Numbered from the stretch's first letter, positions 7,262 through 14,783 are shown. The stretch: DNA of 14,960 nucleotides from Clostridia bacterium (GCA_900767195.1 CAAFYG010000016.1:1-14960), one strand, 5' to 3'. Numbers and translations are program-made. The notes: generated from the sequence alone by a model not told the origin.

Positions 7262-7290
7262 ATTTTACACCCTTGCGCGCTTTTTGTCAA
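7262..7290 (-). promoter_or_regulatory. Promoter of the exported-protein gene (TTGACA-17-TAAAAT)
   Basis: On the minus strand a perfect TTGACA (7290-7285), a 17-bp spacer and TAAAAT (7267-7262). The inferred start is near 7255, about 108 nt before the ATG. This is one of the two strongest promoters in the window. Confidence 0.8.
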
Positions 7291-7384
7291 TCACATTCGG
7301 CGAAAAACGCGTTTTTTCTAAGCGATTTCGCGTTTTTTTCATCTTTTTTTATCGAAAAGCGCATTCAACCCGCGTTCAAAACTA

Positions 7385-7417
7385 CTTCAAAGCGCTTTCA
7401 AAGCGCTTTCAAAGCGC
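7385..7417. repeat. Three tandem copies of an 11-bp unit
   Basis: CTTCAAAGCGC, TTTCAAAGCGC, TTTCAAAGCGC in direct succession; the first copy differs by one base. The overlapping 10-bp palindrome AAAGCGCTTT occurs twice, 11 bp apart, about one helical turn. It lies about 95 bp upstream of the -35 of the exported-protein promoter. Confidence 0.8.
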
Positions 7418-7477
7418 GCCGAAGCCTGCCGAAACCGGGCCCGCGTCCGCAGAAGTAATTGCCGCGCGGCAAAAATT

Positions 7478-8308
7478 TCAGTTGTTTTTCGCCGTCACGC
7501 CCGCAAGCGTTTCCACGTCAAACGTTTTCCAAGGAATCTCGTCGGGCGGCAACGCCACGAATTTCAGCCGTTCTTTCGTCACGGGGTGTGTAAACGAAAG
7601 CGAATAGGCAAAAAGCGCAAGTCTGCCTTTCTTCGCCGACGCGCCGCCGTAGCGCATATCTCCGTACACGGGGTGAGAAATTCCCGCCGTCTGCACGCGG
7701 ATCTGATGCGTTCTGCCCGTATGCAGCCGTATTTCCGCAAGCGTCAGCTTGTTTTTCACGCCCAGCACTTTATAATCGAGTTCCGCGTACTTCGCCCCCT
7801 CTTCCGAAGGAGTGCAGATATACACCATGTTGTTCACGGTGTTCTTTCTCAGATAATTCACAAGCGTACCGCGCTCGCCTTCCATTTCGCCCACAAGCAC
7901 GGCAAGGTATTTTTTCTCGAAGTCGCCCTTTTGCAGTCCTTCCGAAAGCCGCGAAGCCGCCTTCGAAGTTTTCGCGAACACCATCACGCCGCCCGTAGGT
8001 CGATCCAGCCGGTGGATAAGTCCCAGATACACGTTCCCGCTCTTACGGTACGCCTCTTTGATATACTCTTTCAGCTTGTCGAAAAGGTTGTCGTCCTTGC
8101 TCTCGTCCGGGCAGCACCCCATCATCTGCGGCTTCAACGCCACGATGATCTGATTATCTTCGTATAAAATATGCAATCCCTTTTCCAGCGCGATTTTTTC
8201 CGCTTCCGCCGCCCTGTTTTCGTTTGCGGCTTCCGCGCTTTTTTTCTCCGCCGAAACGCCCGCGCCGATTTCCGAGCTTATTTCCGAGCCGATTTTATCT
8301 TCCGTCAT
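7478..8308 (-). CDS. RluA-family pseudouridine synthase without S4 domain
   Basis: 276 residues. A charged, Ala/Glu-rich N-terminal tail of about 40 residues precedes the catalytic domain, which starts near LHILYEDNQIIVALKP. The RluA signature is GLIHRLDRPTGGVMVFAK at 96-113, with the catalytic Asp at 102. RLHTGRTHQIRVQ and HPVYGDMRYGG follow. There is no S4 domain, unlike the other paralog at 1230-2141. It converts uridine to pseudouridine in structured RNA; the target is unknown. The start overlaps the end of the methyltransferase gene by 14 bp, and a perfect GGAGG inside that gene lies 11 nt upstream, which supports this ATG and coupled translation. It is the last gene of the aspS-ileS cluster. 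Confidence 0.93.
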   Translation of the reverse strand: MTEDKIGSEISSEIGAGVSAEKKSAEAANENRAAEAEKIALEKGLHILYEDNQIIVALKPQMMGCCPDESKDDNLFDKLKEYIKEAYRKSGNVYLGLIHRLDRPTGGVMVFAKTSKAASRLSEGLQKGDFEKKYLAVLVGEMEGERGTLVNYLRKNTVNNMVYICTPSEEGAKYAELDYKVLGVKNKLTLAEIRLHTGRTHQIRVQTAGISHPVYGDMRYGGASAKKGRLALFAYSLSFTHPVTKERLKFVALPPDEIPWKTFDVETLAGVTAKNN

Positions 8309-9194
8309 ATACGTAAATACCTCCCGCGCCGCACGGCAGAGAAATGCCCTCTTCCGTGGCGATACCCACTTCGTACGCTTCCGTCCTGCCCGATAAGAAT
8401 TTCTCTTTCCCGAGCGACGCGCCGAGCGTCAGTTGCAGAATGTTGTCAAGCACCATCGGCTGCAACCCCGTGGTGTAAGAATTGATCAGGAAAAACAGCG
8501 GCTCGTCCGATAACAGCTTCGCGCACAGCTCAACGAAATCGTATAAATCCGTTTCGATTTTCCACATTTCCCCGTTCGGCCCGCGCCCGTACGAAGGCGG
8601 ATCCATAATCACCGCGTCGTACTTATTCCCGCGCCGAAGCTCGCGCTGCACGAATTTAAAACAGTCGTCCACAATATATCTCACGCCCGTTTCCATGCCG
8701 GAAAGCCGCACGTTTTCGCCCGCTCGCTCCACCATGCCTTTCGCCGCGTCCACGTGCGTCACGTTCGCCCCCGCTTTCGCGCAAGCCACGCTCGCGCCGC
8801 CCGTATAGGCGAATAAATTCAGCACTTTCACGTCTTTTCCCGCCGCTTTCCGCCGCGAAATCAGCTCGTACATCGTTTCCCAATTCACCGCCTGTTCGGG
8901 GAAAAGCCCCGTGTGCTTAAACCCCATCGGCTTGATTTTAAATTTCAAGCCGAGCTTTTCGTAAGCGATTTCCCATTCCGAAGGAAACGGCTTTAAAATC
9001 GTCCAGCCGCCGCCCCCCTTCTCGCTGCGCTTATAATACGCGTTCAGCTTCGGGTAGGCAAACATATCCGTTTTCGCATGCCAGATCGCCTGCGGATCGG
9101 GGCGCAGCAAATACACGTCTTTCCAGCGTTCCAGTTTATACCCGTCTCCCGTGGCGATCACGGAATAATCTTTCCAGTCCCGCGCGATCTTCAT
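8295..9194 (-). CDS. RlmI-like class I SAM-dependent RNA methyltransferase
   Basis: 299 residues. The Rossmann core is visible: motif I VLNLFAYTGGASVACAKAG (124-142), an acidic THVDAAKGM that should hold the SAM ribose, and catalytic motif IV DAVIMDPPSYGRG (193-205), followed by a Phe-rich helix region and SYTTGLQP. This matches the family of 23S rRNA (cytosine-C5) methyltransferases related to RlmI (COG1092-like). Full RlmI proteins have an N-terminal PUA domain and about 390 residues; this one is shorter and has only a small beta-rich N-terminal region. The exact rRNA position is not determined by the sequence. Its ATG overlaps the ileS stop as ATGA, with AAGG just before it, so it is co-translated with ileS. 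Confidence 0.88.
   Translation of the reverse strand: MKIARDWKDYSVIATGDGYKLERWKDVYLLRPDPQAIWHAKTDMFAYPKLNAYYKRSEKGGGGWTILKPFPSEWEIAYEKLGLKFKIKPMGFKHTGLFPEQAVNWETMYELISRRKAAGKDVKVLNLFAYTGGASVACAKAGANVTHVDAAKGMVERAGENVRLSGMETGVRYIVDDCFKFVQRELRRGNKYDAVIMDPPSYGRGPNGEMWKIETDLYDFVELCAKLLSDEPLFFLINSYTTGLQPMVLDNILQLTLGASLGKEKFLSGRTEAYEVGIATEEGISLPCGAGGIYVYDGR
8320..8324 (-). promoter_or_regulatory. Strong ribosome binding site inside the methyltransferase gene
   Basis: GGAGG on the minus strand, in the last codons of the methyltransferase, 11 nt before the ATG of the downstream pseudouridine synthase. It fixes the start at 8308. Confidence 0.6.
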
Positions 9195-12100
9195 TGCGCC
9201 TTCACCAAAGTCAACGTCGCTTTCTCGCCGTTGATATCGATCTCTTTCGTGTACCCGTGTTCGTCGCGGTATTTTTCCACCGCTTCCGCAAGCACGTCCG
9301 GCGCGAATTTCCCTTCGGCAAGCACGTCTTTCGCCATACCATTTTCCGCCGTGTAGTACACGTAAATGCGATCCGTCACTTCAAATCCGGCTTCTTTTCT
9401 GAGCGACTGAATTTTCGATACGATCTCGCGCTCGTATCCTTCGCGAATGAGTTCCGGCGTTAAAAACGTATCGAGAGCCACGGTATAGCCTTTGTCGCAC
9501 GCAGATACGTAGCCGGACTTGCTTTCGGTGAAAATCTGCAAATCCTCTTCGCCGAGTACGATTTCCTTGTCGCTTGTAAGCGTATACAAGCCGCCGTCTT
9601 TCACGGAATCCACAATCTCTTTCGCCTGCTTTCCGTCGCACTTTGCCAGAAACGCCGAAATCACGCCGAGTTTTTTGCCGTATTTCGGACCGAGCGTTTT
9701 GAGCTGCGGCTTCAATTTATACGAAATGAATTCGTCCGCGTCGTTCGCCTCGTCGTACTCTTTCACGTTTAATTCGTCCAAAGCGATCTGTTTCAATCCG
9801 TCCGAAAGCGAAACGCCGCGCGGAGTCACCACAAACATTTTCTTAAGCGGCTGACGGTTTTTCACGTTGCCGTCGTTGCGCGCGGCTCTGCCGAGATTCA
9901 CCACGTTCATCGCCGCTTCCATGCCGGCTTCCAGCTTTTCGTCGATCGCGCTTTCGTCCGTTTCGGGGAAGGAGCAAAGATGCACGGATTTCGGCGCGTT
10001 CTTAAAGAAATTCGGCACGAGATTTAAATACATTTCTTCCGCGATAAACGGCGTAAACGGCGCGGAAATCAAAGAAAGCGTGTATAATACGTGCCACAAA
10101 GTGGTATACGCCGCCGCCTTATCTTCCGTCATGCCGCTGCCCCAGTAGCGTTCCCGGCCGCGGCGCACGTACCAATTCGAAAGCTCGTCGGTAAATTCCT
10201 GAATCGCCCGCGCGCTCTCGGTGATTTCGTAATTTTCAAGCCCCTTGTCCACGGTTTTCACAAGCGTGTTCAGCTTCGAAAGCACCCACTTGTCCATCAG
10301 AGAAAGCTTGCACTTTTTCAGATCGTACTTCGAAGGATCGTAACTGTCGATGTCCGCGTACAGGCAGAAAAACGCATACGTATTCCACAGAGTACCCATA
10401 AATTTCCGCTGCGATTCGCTCACCGCTTCGGGGTAGAACCGCGAAGGAAGCCACGGCGCGGAAGAGGTGTAAAAATACCAGCGCACCGCGTCCGCCCCCT
10501 GCTTATCCAGCACGGAGAAAGGATCTACCACGTTGCCCTTGTGCTTACTCATCTTCACGCCGTTTTTGTCGTTCACGTGTCCTAAAACGATGCAGTTTTT
10601 AAACGGCGCGCGATCGAATAAAATCGTGGAAATCACAAGCAACGTATAAAACCAGCCGCGCGTCTGATCCACCGCTTCCGAAATGAAGTCCGCCGGAAAC
10701 GTTTCGTGGAAAAGATCCGCGTTTTCAAACGGATAATGGTACTGCGCGAACGGCATCGACCCCGAATCGAACCAACAGTCGATCACTTCGGGCGTGCGTT
10801 TCATTGTTCCGCCGCACTTGCCGCATTTGCAGGTGAGATGATCAAGATACGGTCGGTGCAATTCTATATCGCCTTTCACGCCGCACTTTTCTTTGAGTTC
10901 CGCTTTCGAGCCGATCACCGTAATCTCGCCGCAATCTTCGCACACCCACACGGGCAGCGGCGTACCCCAGTACCTGTCGCGCGATAAGCCCCAGTCGATC
11001 ACGTTTTCAAGGAAGTTTCCCATGCGCCCTTCCTTGATCGTTCCGGGCATCCAATTCACCGATCTGTTCGCCGCGATCAGGCGGTCTTTCACCGCCGTCA
11101 CTTTGATAAACCAGCTCGAACGCGCATAGTAGATAAGCGGCGTATCGCACCGCCAGCAGAAGGGATACGAGTGCAGAATTTCCACCGATTTCAGAAGCCT
11201 TCCCGTTTCCTTCAGATCGGCAAGCACTTTCTCGTCCGCCGCCTGCGCGTGCAATCCGGTTAAAAATCCGCAACCCGCGGGGAATTTTCCCTCTTCGTCG
11301 ATGAGCTGCACCACGGGCAGATTATATTTTCTTCCCACGCGATAGTCGTCCTCGCCGAATGCCGGAGCGATATGCACCACGCCCGTGCCGTCCGTCAGCG
11401 TCACGTACGTATCGTTCACCACGTAGTACGCCTCTTCGCGGAATTTGAAAACGTCTTTCCCGAACGGGTACAACGGCTCGTAAGCCGTATGCTCGTATTC
11501 CGCGCCCTTCTTTTTGCTTAAAACGGTATAGCCGCCCGAAACGTTTCCGTCCTCGTCTTTCACGCCTTCCGCCGCCCCGAGCACCGCGCTTAAAAGGCCT
11601 TCGGCAAGAATATATTCCTCGCCGCTGCCGTTCATCTTCACGCGCACGTATTCGTAATCGGGGTGCATACACAAAGCCACGTTCGAAGGCAACGTCCACG
11701 GCGTCGTCGTCCAGGCGAGAATGTATAAATTCCGCTCGCCCTTCACCCTGAATTTCACGTAAGCGGTTTTCTGTTTCACGTCCTTGTAGCCTTGCGCCAC
11801 TTCGTGCGAAGAAAGCGCCGTGCCGCAGCGCGGACAGTAAGGCACAATCTTATGCCCCTTGTATAATAAGCCCTTTTCGTGCATCGTTTTGAGCGCCCAC
11901 CATTCCGATTCGATGTAATCGTCGTGGTACGTCACGTACGGGTTGTCCATATCGCACCAATACCCCACGCGATCAGACATCTCTTTCCACTCTTCCGTAT
12001 ACTTCCACACGGATTTTTTGCACTCTTTGATAAAAGGCTCGATGCCGTACGCCTCGATTTCCGTCTTATGATCGAAGCCGAGCTTTTTTTCCACTTCGAG

Positions 12101-12385
12101 TTCCACCGGCAGCCCGTGCGTATCCCAGCCCGCCTTTCTTAAAACGTGCTTTCCTTTCATCGTCTGATAGCGCGGAATAATATCCTTCATCACGCGCGTT
12201 AAAATATGCCCGATATGCGGCTTGCCGTTCGCCGTGGGCGGACCGTCGTAAAAGGAAAATTCCTCTTTCCCTTCGTTCTTTTTCACGCTCTCTTCAAACA
12301 CGTGATTCTCATTCCAGAATTTCACCACGTCCTTTTCCCGACCGACGAAATTCAGCGAAGTATCTACTTTTTTGTAGCCTGCCAT
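9191..12385 (-). CDS. ileS: Isoleucine--tRNA ligase, type 2 (long form)
   Basis: 1064 residues from the ATG at 12385, which has AGGAG 7 nt upstream. The open frame continues upstream into Arg-rich repeat-encoded sequence and is rejected there. It charges tRNA-Ile with isoleucine in the cytoplasm. The signature motifs are present: PHIGH (56-60) in FYDGPPTANGKPHIGH, and KMSKHKGN (611-618). The editing domain is present, with TTTPWTLPSNVAL (226-238) and DGTGVVHIAPAFGEDDY (332-348). Cys pairs CPRC (184-187), CWRC (410-413) and a CEDC/CKCGKC cluster (482-524) may bind zinc. Length and motif style place it with the type-2 group shared by many clostridia and eukaryotes, often insensitive to mupirocin. 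No T-box leader is seen. Confidence 0.97.
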   Translation of the reverse strand: MAGYKKVDTSLNFVGREKDVVKFWNENHVFEESVKKNEGKEEFSFYDGPPTANGKPHIGHILTRVMKDIIPRYQTMKGKHVLRKAGWDTHGLPVELEVEKKLGFDHKTEIEAYGIEPFIKECKKSVWKYTEEWKEMSDRVGYWCDMDNPYVTYHDDYIESEWWALKTMHEKGLLYKGHKIVPYCPRCGTALSSHEVAQGYKDVKQKTAYVKFRVKGERNLYILAWTTTPWTLPSNVALCMHPDYEYVRVKMNGSGEEYILAEGLLSAVLGAAEGVKDEDGNVSGGYTVLSKKKGAEYEHTAYEPLYPFGKDVFKFREEAYYVVNDTYVTLTDGTGVVHIAPAFGEDDYRVGRKYNLPVVQLIDEEGKFPAGCGFLTGLHAQAADEKVLADLKETGRLLKSVEILHSYPFCWRCDTPLIYYARSSWFIKVTAVKDRLIAANRSVNWMPGTIKEGRMGNFLENVIDWGLSRDRYWGTPLPVWVCEDCGEITVIGSKAELKEKCGVKGDIELHRPYLDHLTCKCGKCGGTMKRTPEVIDCWFDSGSMPFAQYHYPFENADLFHETFPADFISEAVDQTRGWFYTLLVISTILFDRAPFKNCIVLGHVNDKNGVKMSKHKGNVVDPFSVLDKQGADAVRWYFYTSSAPWLPSRFYPEAVSESQRKFMGTLWNTYAFFCLYADIDSYDPSKYDLKKCKLSLMDKWVLSKLNTLVKTVDKGLENYEITESARAIQEFTDELSNWYVRRGRERYWGSGMTEDKAAAYTTLWHVLYTLSLISAPFTPFIAEEMYLNLVPNFFKNAPKSVHLCSFPETDESAIDEKLEAGMEAAMNVVNLGRAARNDGNVKNRQPLKKMFVVTPRGVSLSDGLKQIALDELNVKEYDEANDADEFISYKLKPQLKTLGPKYGKKLGVISAFLAKCDGKQAKEIVDSVKDGGLYTLTSDKEIVLGEEDLQIFTESKSGYVSACDKGYTVALDTFLTPELIREGYEREIVSKIQSLRKEAGFEVTDRIYVYYTAENGMAKDVLAEGKFAPDVLAEAVEKYRDEHGYTKEIDINGEKATLTLVKAQ

Positions 12386-12392
12386 ATTTATT

Positions 12393-12397
12393 CTCCT
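12393..12397 (-). promoter_or_regulatory. Ribosome binding site deciding the ileS start
   Basis: AGGAG on the minus strand, 7 nt before the ATG at 12385 that begins MAGYKKVDTS. It excludes the upstream in-frame starts. Confidence 0.75.
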
Positions 12398-12472
12398 AAC
12401 ATTTCCGCAGTTTCCGGGCAGAAACCGCCGTGTTTTTCTTTCCGCGCCGCTTTTATGCCTGCGCATTATTCT

Positions 12473-12536
12473 TCGCGCGCCGTTTTTCGCACGCACGCCC
12501 GTCTGTACGCGCCGTCGCGCGCCGTTTTTCGCACGC
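12473..12536. repeat. 22-bp direct repeat, two copies 42 bp apart
   Basis: Bases 12473-12494 and 12515-12536 are identical (core GCGCGCCGTTTTTCGCACGC). They lie in the HMA-ileS gap. The copies make the spurious upstream reading frame of ileS look repetitive (RAKNGARR twice). This could be a remnant of a tandem duplication or a leader element. Confidence 0.85.
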
Positions 12537-12587
12537 GCACGCACGCATTTTCTTTTCAAACAACTATTTTCTTCGGCAAATCGTGTC

Positions 12588-12818
12588 TCAGCCGAATATC
12601 CCTCTGCGCCTTTCCACGGACAGCACTTCGAAACCCTCTTTTTCCACGGCGGCGCGCAAAAATTCGTCGCTCACGGAAGAAAACGTTTCCACAAACACCG
12701 CGTTTTTCTTCTTGTCCGCGTTCGCTTTCAGAACGCCGTCTTTCAGCTCCAAGGCTTCCGAAAGCCGCTCGCAGCAAAGCGCGCAGCAAAGATCTTTCAC
12801 TCTGATCACTTTCTTCAT
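12588..12818 (-). CDS. Heavy-metal-associated (HMA) domain protein
   Basis: 76 residues, one HMA-like fold of about the size of CopZ-type metallochaperones. The order is beta strand KKVIRV, then the metal-site loop with CCALCC at 11-16, helix ERLSEALEL, strand GVLKANAD, strand NAVFVETF, helix SDEFLRAAVEKEGF, and strand EVLSV. The canonical site is CxxC; here C12 and C15 fit it, and two further Cys flank them. The family usually binds Cu(I) or other soft metals and passes them to a P-type ATPase, but no such transporter is in the window. It sits between aspS (45-nt gap) and ileS on the same strand and is likely in the same transcript. A weak GGAAAA precedes the ATG. Metal and role are unknown. 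Confidence 0.75.
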   Translation of the reverse strand: MKKVIRVKDLCCALCCERLSEALELKDGVLKANADKKKNAVFVETFSSVSDEFLRAAVEKEGFEVLSVERRRGIFG

Positions 12819-12862
12819 TTTTCCGCACCCGCTTTCCGTCGTTATTTCCGGATACGCGTCTT

Positions 12863-14194
12863 TTACGGCGTCACCCGGTTGATATCGCGGGGGAACATCG
12901 CGGCTTCGCGCACGTTTTTAAATCCCAAAAGATGCATCGTCAGCCGCTCCAAGCCAAGTCCCAAACCGCCGTGCGGGGGCGCGCCGTACTTGTGCAGCAT
13001 CAGATACGTTTCGAATTGTTCGGGGTTCATTCCCAGCCGCTTCATCTTTTCCACCTGCTCGCAGTAATCGTGTACCCGCTGCCCGCCCGAAGTAATTTCC
13101 AGCCCGCGGAACAGAAGATCGAACGAAAGCGTGTACTCGGGATCTTCGGGATCGTCCATCGTGTAGAACGGACGTTTCTTCGAAGGGTAATGCGTCACGA
13201 AAATAAAATCGGAATTGAATTTCTTTTTCGCGTATTTGCCGAGCATCTCTTCTTCCGCCGGATCGAAATCTTTCATATCCGTCGGCTGATACTTGAATTG
13301 CTTCATAATCACCTGTTTCGCGTCCATAAATTTGATCACGGGAATTTCGGTGATCTCGGGAATGTCCGCATGCAAAAGCGCCACCTCGTTCGCGTACTCG
13401 GTTTTCAAAAGATTCATAATGTATTTCAGCGCGCCCGTTTCCATGTTCATAATGTCCTCGAACGAGTCGATAAAACCCATTTCGAAGTCCATCGAAATGT
13501 ACTCGTTCAAGTGGCGCGAAGTATCGTGATGTTCCGCGCGGAATACCGGCGCAATCTCAAACACCCGCTCGTATACGCCCACCAGAGCCTGCTTATAAAG
13601 CTGCGGCGACTGCGCCAGAAACACCTGTTTCCCGAAATAATCCAGCTTGAAAACGTTCGTGCCGCCCTCCGCGCCCGCGTAGTTGATTTTCGGCGTATGC
13701 ACTTCCGTGAAATTCTGCGAAATCAGAAACTCGCGGAATCCGCGCTGAATCCCTTCCTGAATTTTAAAGATCGCGCGCTCGCGCGGATTGCGCAGCGTCA
13801 CGGGGCGGTAATCAAGGTTGGTATTCAGATCGCATTGCACCTGTTTTTTCGTGATCACCACGGGCGAGATCGCCGCGGGGTGCGATAAAATTTCCACGTC
13901 GTGAATCTGCAATTCGTAGCGTTTCGTTCCCTCGCGCGTTTCGCCGGCAACCACTTTGCCCGTCACTTTCACGGCGCACTCTTCTTTGAGGTCGGGCGGC
14001 ATGCGATAAGAAGAAAAATCTTCCGAATATACGCATTGCACCGTTTCGCGCGCCGTGCGCAAAATCACGAACGCAAAGTCAGACATCATGCGTATGTTAT
14101 GCACCGTCCCCTTGATCGTCACGATTTCGTTTTCGTGTTTTCCGAAGTCGGAAAATTCCACCGTCGTCTTTTTGATTTCACCCGTAACAGCCAT
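12863..14194 (-). CDS. aspS: Aspartate--tRNA(Asp/Asn) ligase, archaeal-type
   Basis: 443 residues from the ATG at 14194, with AGGAG 9 nt upstream. It is a class II synthetase of the compact archaeal/eukaryotic AspRS type; the usual bacterial AspRS is about 590 residues with an inserted GAD domain, absent here. The N-terminal OB-fold anticodon domain covers about 1-110. Motif 2 is FRAEHHDTSRHLNE (218-231) and motif 3 is GLGLGLERL (410-418). TEGG-like AEGGTNVF and FLAQSPQLYKQ are family hallmarks. The position equivalent to Trp26 of the discriminating archaeal enzyme is His32 here (GTVHNIR), the residue reported for non-discriminating forms. It may therefore also make Asp-tRNA-Asn for a GatCAB amidotransferase. 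First gene of the translation cluster. Confidence 0.93.
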   Translation of the reverse strand: MAVTGEIKKTTVEFSDFGKHENEIVTIKGTVHNIRMMSDFAFVILRTARETVQCVYSEDFSSYRMPPDLKEECAVKVTGKVVAGETREGTKRYELQIHDVEILSHPAAISPVVITKKQVQCDLNTNLDYRPVTLRNPRERAIFKIQEGIQRGFREFLISQNFTEVHTPKINYAGAEGGTNVFKLDYFGKQVFLAQSPQLYKQALVGVYERVFEIAPVFRAEHHDTSRHLNEYISMDFEMGFIDSFEDIMNMETGALKYIMNLLKTEYANEVALLHADIPEITEIPVIKFMDAKQVIMKQFKYQPTDMKDFDPAEEEMLGKYAKKKFNSDFIFVTHYPSKKRPFYTMDDPEDPEYTLSFDLLFRGLEITSGGQRVHDYCEQVEKMKRLGMNPEQFETYLMLHKYGAPPHGGLGLGLERLTMHLLGFKNVREAAMFPRDINRVTP

Positions 14195-14261
14195 AAAAAA
14201 ATTCTCCTGAAAAAATCCGTATTTCCGCGCGAAGCGGCAAACGATACTTTTATACCCTTAT

Positions 14262-14290
14262 ATTTTAATGTTTTTATCGAAAAAAAGCAA
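14262..14290 (-). promoter_or_regulatory. Candidate aspS promoter (TTGCTT-17-TAAAAT)
   Basis: On the minus strand TTGCTT (14290-14285), a 17-bp A/T-rich spacer, then TAAAAT (14267-14262). The inferred start is near 14255, about 60 nt before the ATG. TATAAG and TATAAA just downstream are alternative -10 boxes without a -35. Confidence 0.5.
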
Positions 14291-14392
14291 ATACTTTCGG
14301 CGGCTATAAGAAAACAAATCTCGAAAATTTGCATGTCGGGCAAAATTTTTTACGGATTTTTATAAAAGCCGGCATTTTTGCCCGCCGTTTTC

Positions 14393-14421
14393 TTGACAGA
14401 GCAAAAAAAATTCCGTATAAT
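14393..14421 (+). promoter_or_regulatory. Near-consensus promoter of the 6S-like RNA
   Basis: TTGACA (14393-14398), a 17-bp spacer, TATAAT (14416-14421): both boxes are perfect matches to the sigma-A consensus with optimal spacing. Transcription should start at about 14427-14429. No protein-coding gene follows. Confidence 0.88.
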
Positions 14422-14426
14422 ATACG

Positions 14427-14640
14427 GGAAGTCTGCGGTGTACGGAGTCCGGAAAAACGTAATCCACATCAATAATAAGGGAGCTTGCGTTCGGGCGGAT
14501 AGGCGAGGTCTGTTTCAACCCGCGTTTTTCGGCGACGGAATGTTGAATAAAAACGGAAAGTCCGAAGCCGACCGATAAAGCACCCACCTGCGAGAAAGCG
14601 GGTTTCACCATTTCGGAGTGCGGCACAGGCGGATTTCCAC
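14427..14640 (+). ncRNA. ssrS: Probable 6S RNA
   Basis: 6S RNA mimics an open promoter and binds sigma-A RNA polymerase. Here a consensus promoter and a strong terminator bracket about 250 nt without a plus-strand gene, so a stable RNA is near certain; the identity is my inference. The ends pair: GGAAGTCTGC (14427-14436) with GCGGATTTCC (14629-14638, two G-U pairs), then TGT (14439-14441) with ACA. The 3' half contains CACCCACCTGC, loop, GCGGGTTTCAC (14581-14607). This is like the 3' central-bubble hairpin of E. coli 6S RNA, and TGCGGC followed by GGATTTCC resembles that RNA's 3' end. A long internal arm (TTCAAC...GTTGAA, CGTTTTT...AAAAACG) fits the terminal stem. Known 6S RNAs are about 180-220 nt. 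I recall a B. subtilis 6S gene beside aspS. SRP, RNase P and tmRNA signatures are absent. Confidence 0.66.
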
Positions 14641-14651
14641 TTTAAAAATTC

Positions 14652-14684
14652 AGCCGACGGGGGAAATACCCCGCCGGCTTTTTT
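14652..14684 (+). terminator. Intrinsic terminator of the 6S-like RNA
   Basis: AGCCG and CGGGG (one A/C mismatch between the helices), loop GAAATA, then CCCCG and CGGCT, followed directly by TTTTTT (14679-14684). A strong rho-independent terminator that would end the RNA near 14684. Confidence 0.88.
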
Positions 14685-14783
14685 AATGAACGCCTCTTTC
14701 ATAGCCTTCCCCACGTCAAGGCTTCCCCTTGTCTCATTTTGCTCAATGCAAAATTCAGCAAAAATTATCAGCCGCTTTCATAG

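Larger units (their letters stand above)
7148..7477. other. Intergenic region: leader and promoter of the exported-protein gene, plus repeats
   Basis: About 330 bp without a gene. From low to high coordinates it holds the roughly 108-nt untranslated leader of the exported-protein gene, its promoter, an A/T-rich zone with the AAAAACGCGTTTTT palindrome, three copies of an 11-bp repeat, and the 14-bp palindrome TTGCCGCGCGGCAA just after the stop of the leftward pseudouridine synthase gene. I see no clear intrinsic terminator for that operon. Confidence 0.55.

Noticed and set aside
7303..7358. Plus-strand terminator with GCGAAA/TTTCGC stem and T runs
   Set aside because: The loop is long and no plus-strand gene lies upstream; the A/T-rich palindromes there are simple sequence.
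7385..7417. CRISPR array
   Set aside because: The units are only 11 bp and directly abutting, with no spacers and no cas genes nearby.
12386..12559. Upstream extension of IleRS containing RAKNGARR twice
   Set aside because: The peptide repeats come from the 22-bp DNA repeat; AGGAG and the family-typical start are at 12385.
12932..13888. Plus-strand frame of 318 residues opposite aspS
   Set aside because: Shadow frame; the minus strand encodes an unambiguous AspRS.
14427..14640. SRP RNA, RNase P RNA or tmRNA
   Set aside because: No GGAAGNAGC-like SRP tetraloop region, no RNase P core (GAGGAAAGTCC with ACAGAAA), and no tRNA-like ends or tag frame for tmRNA.
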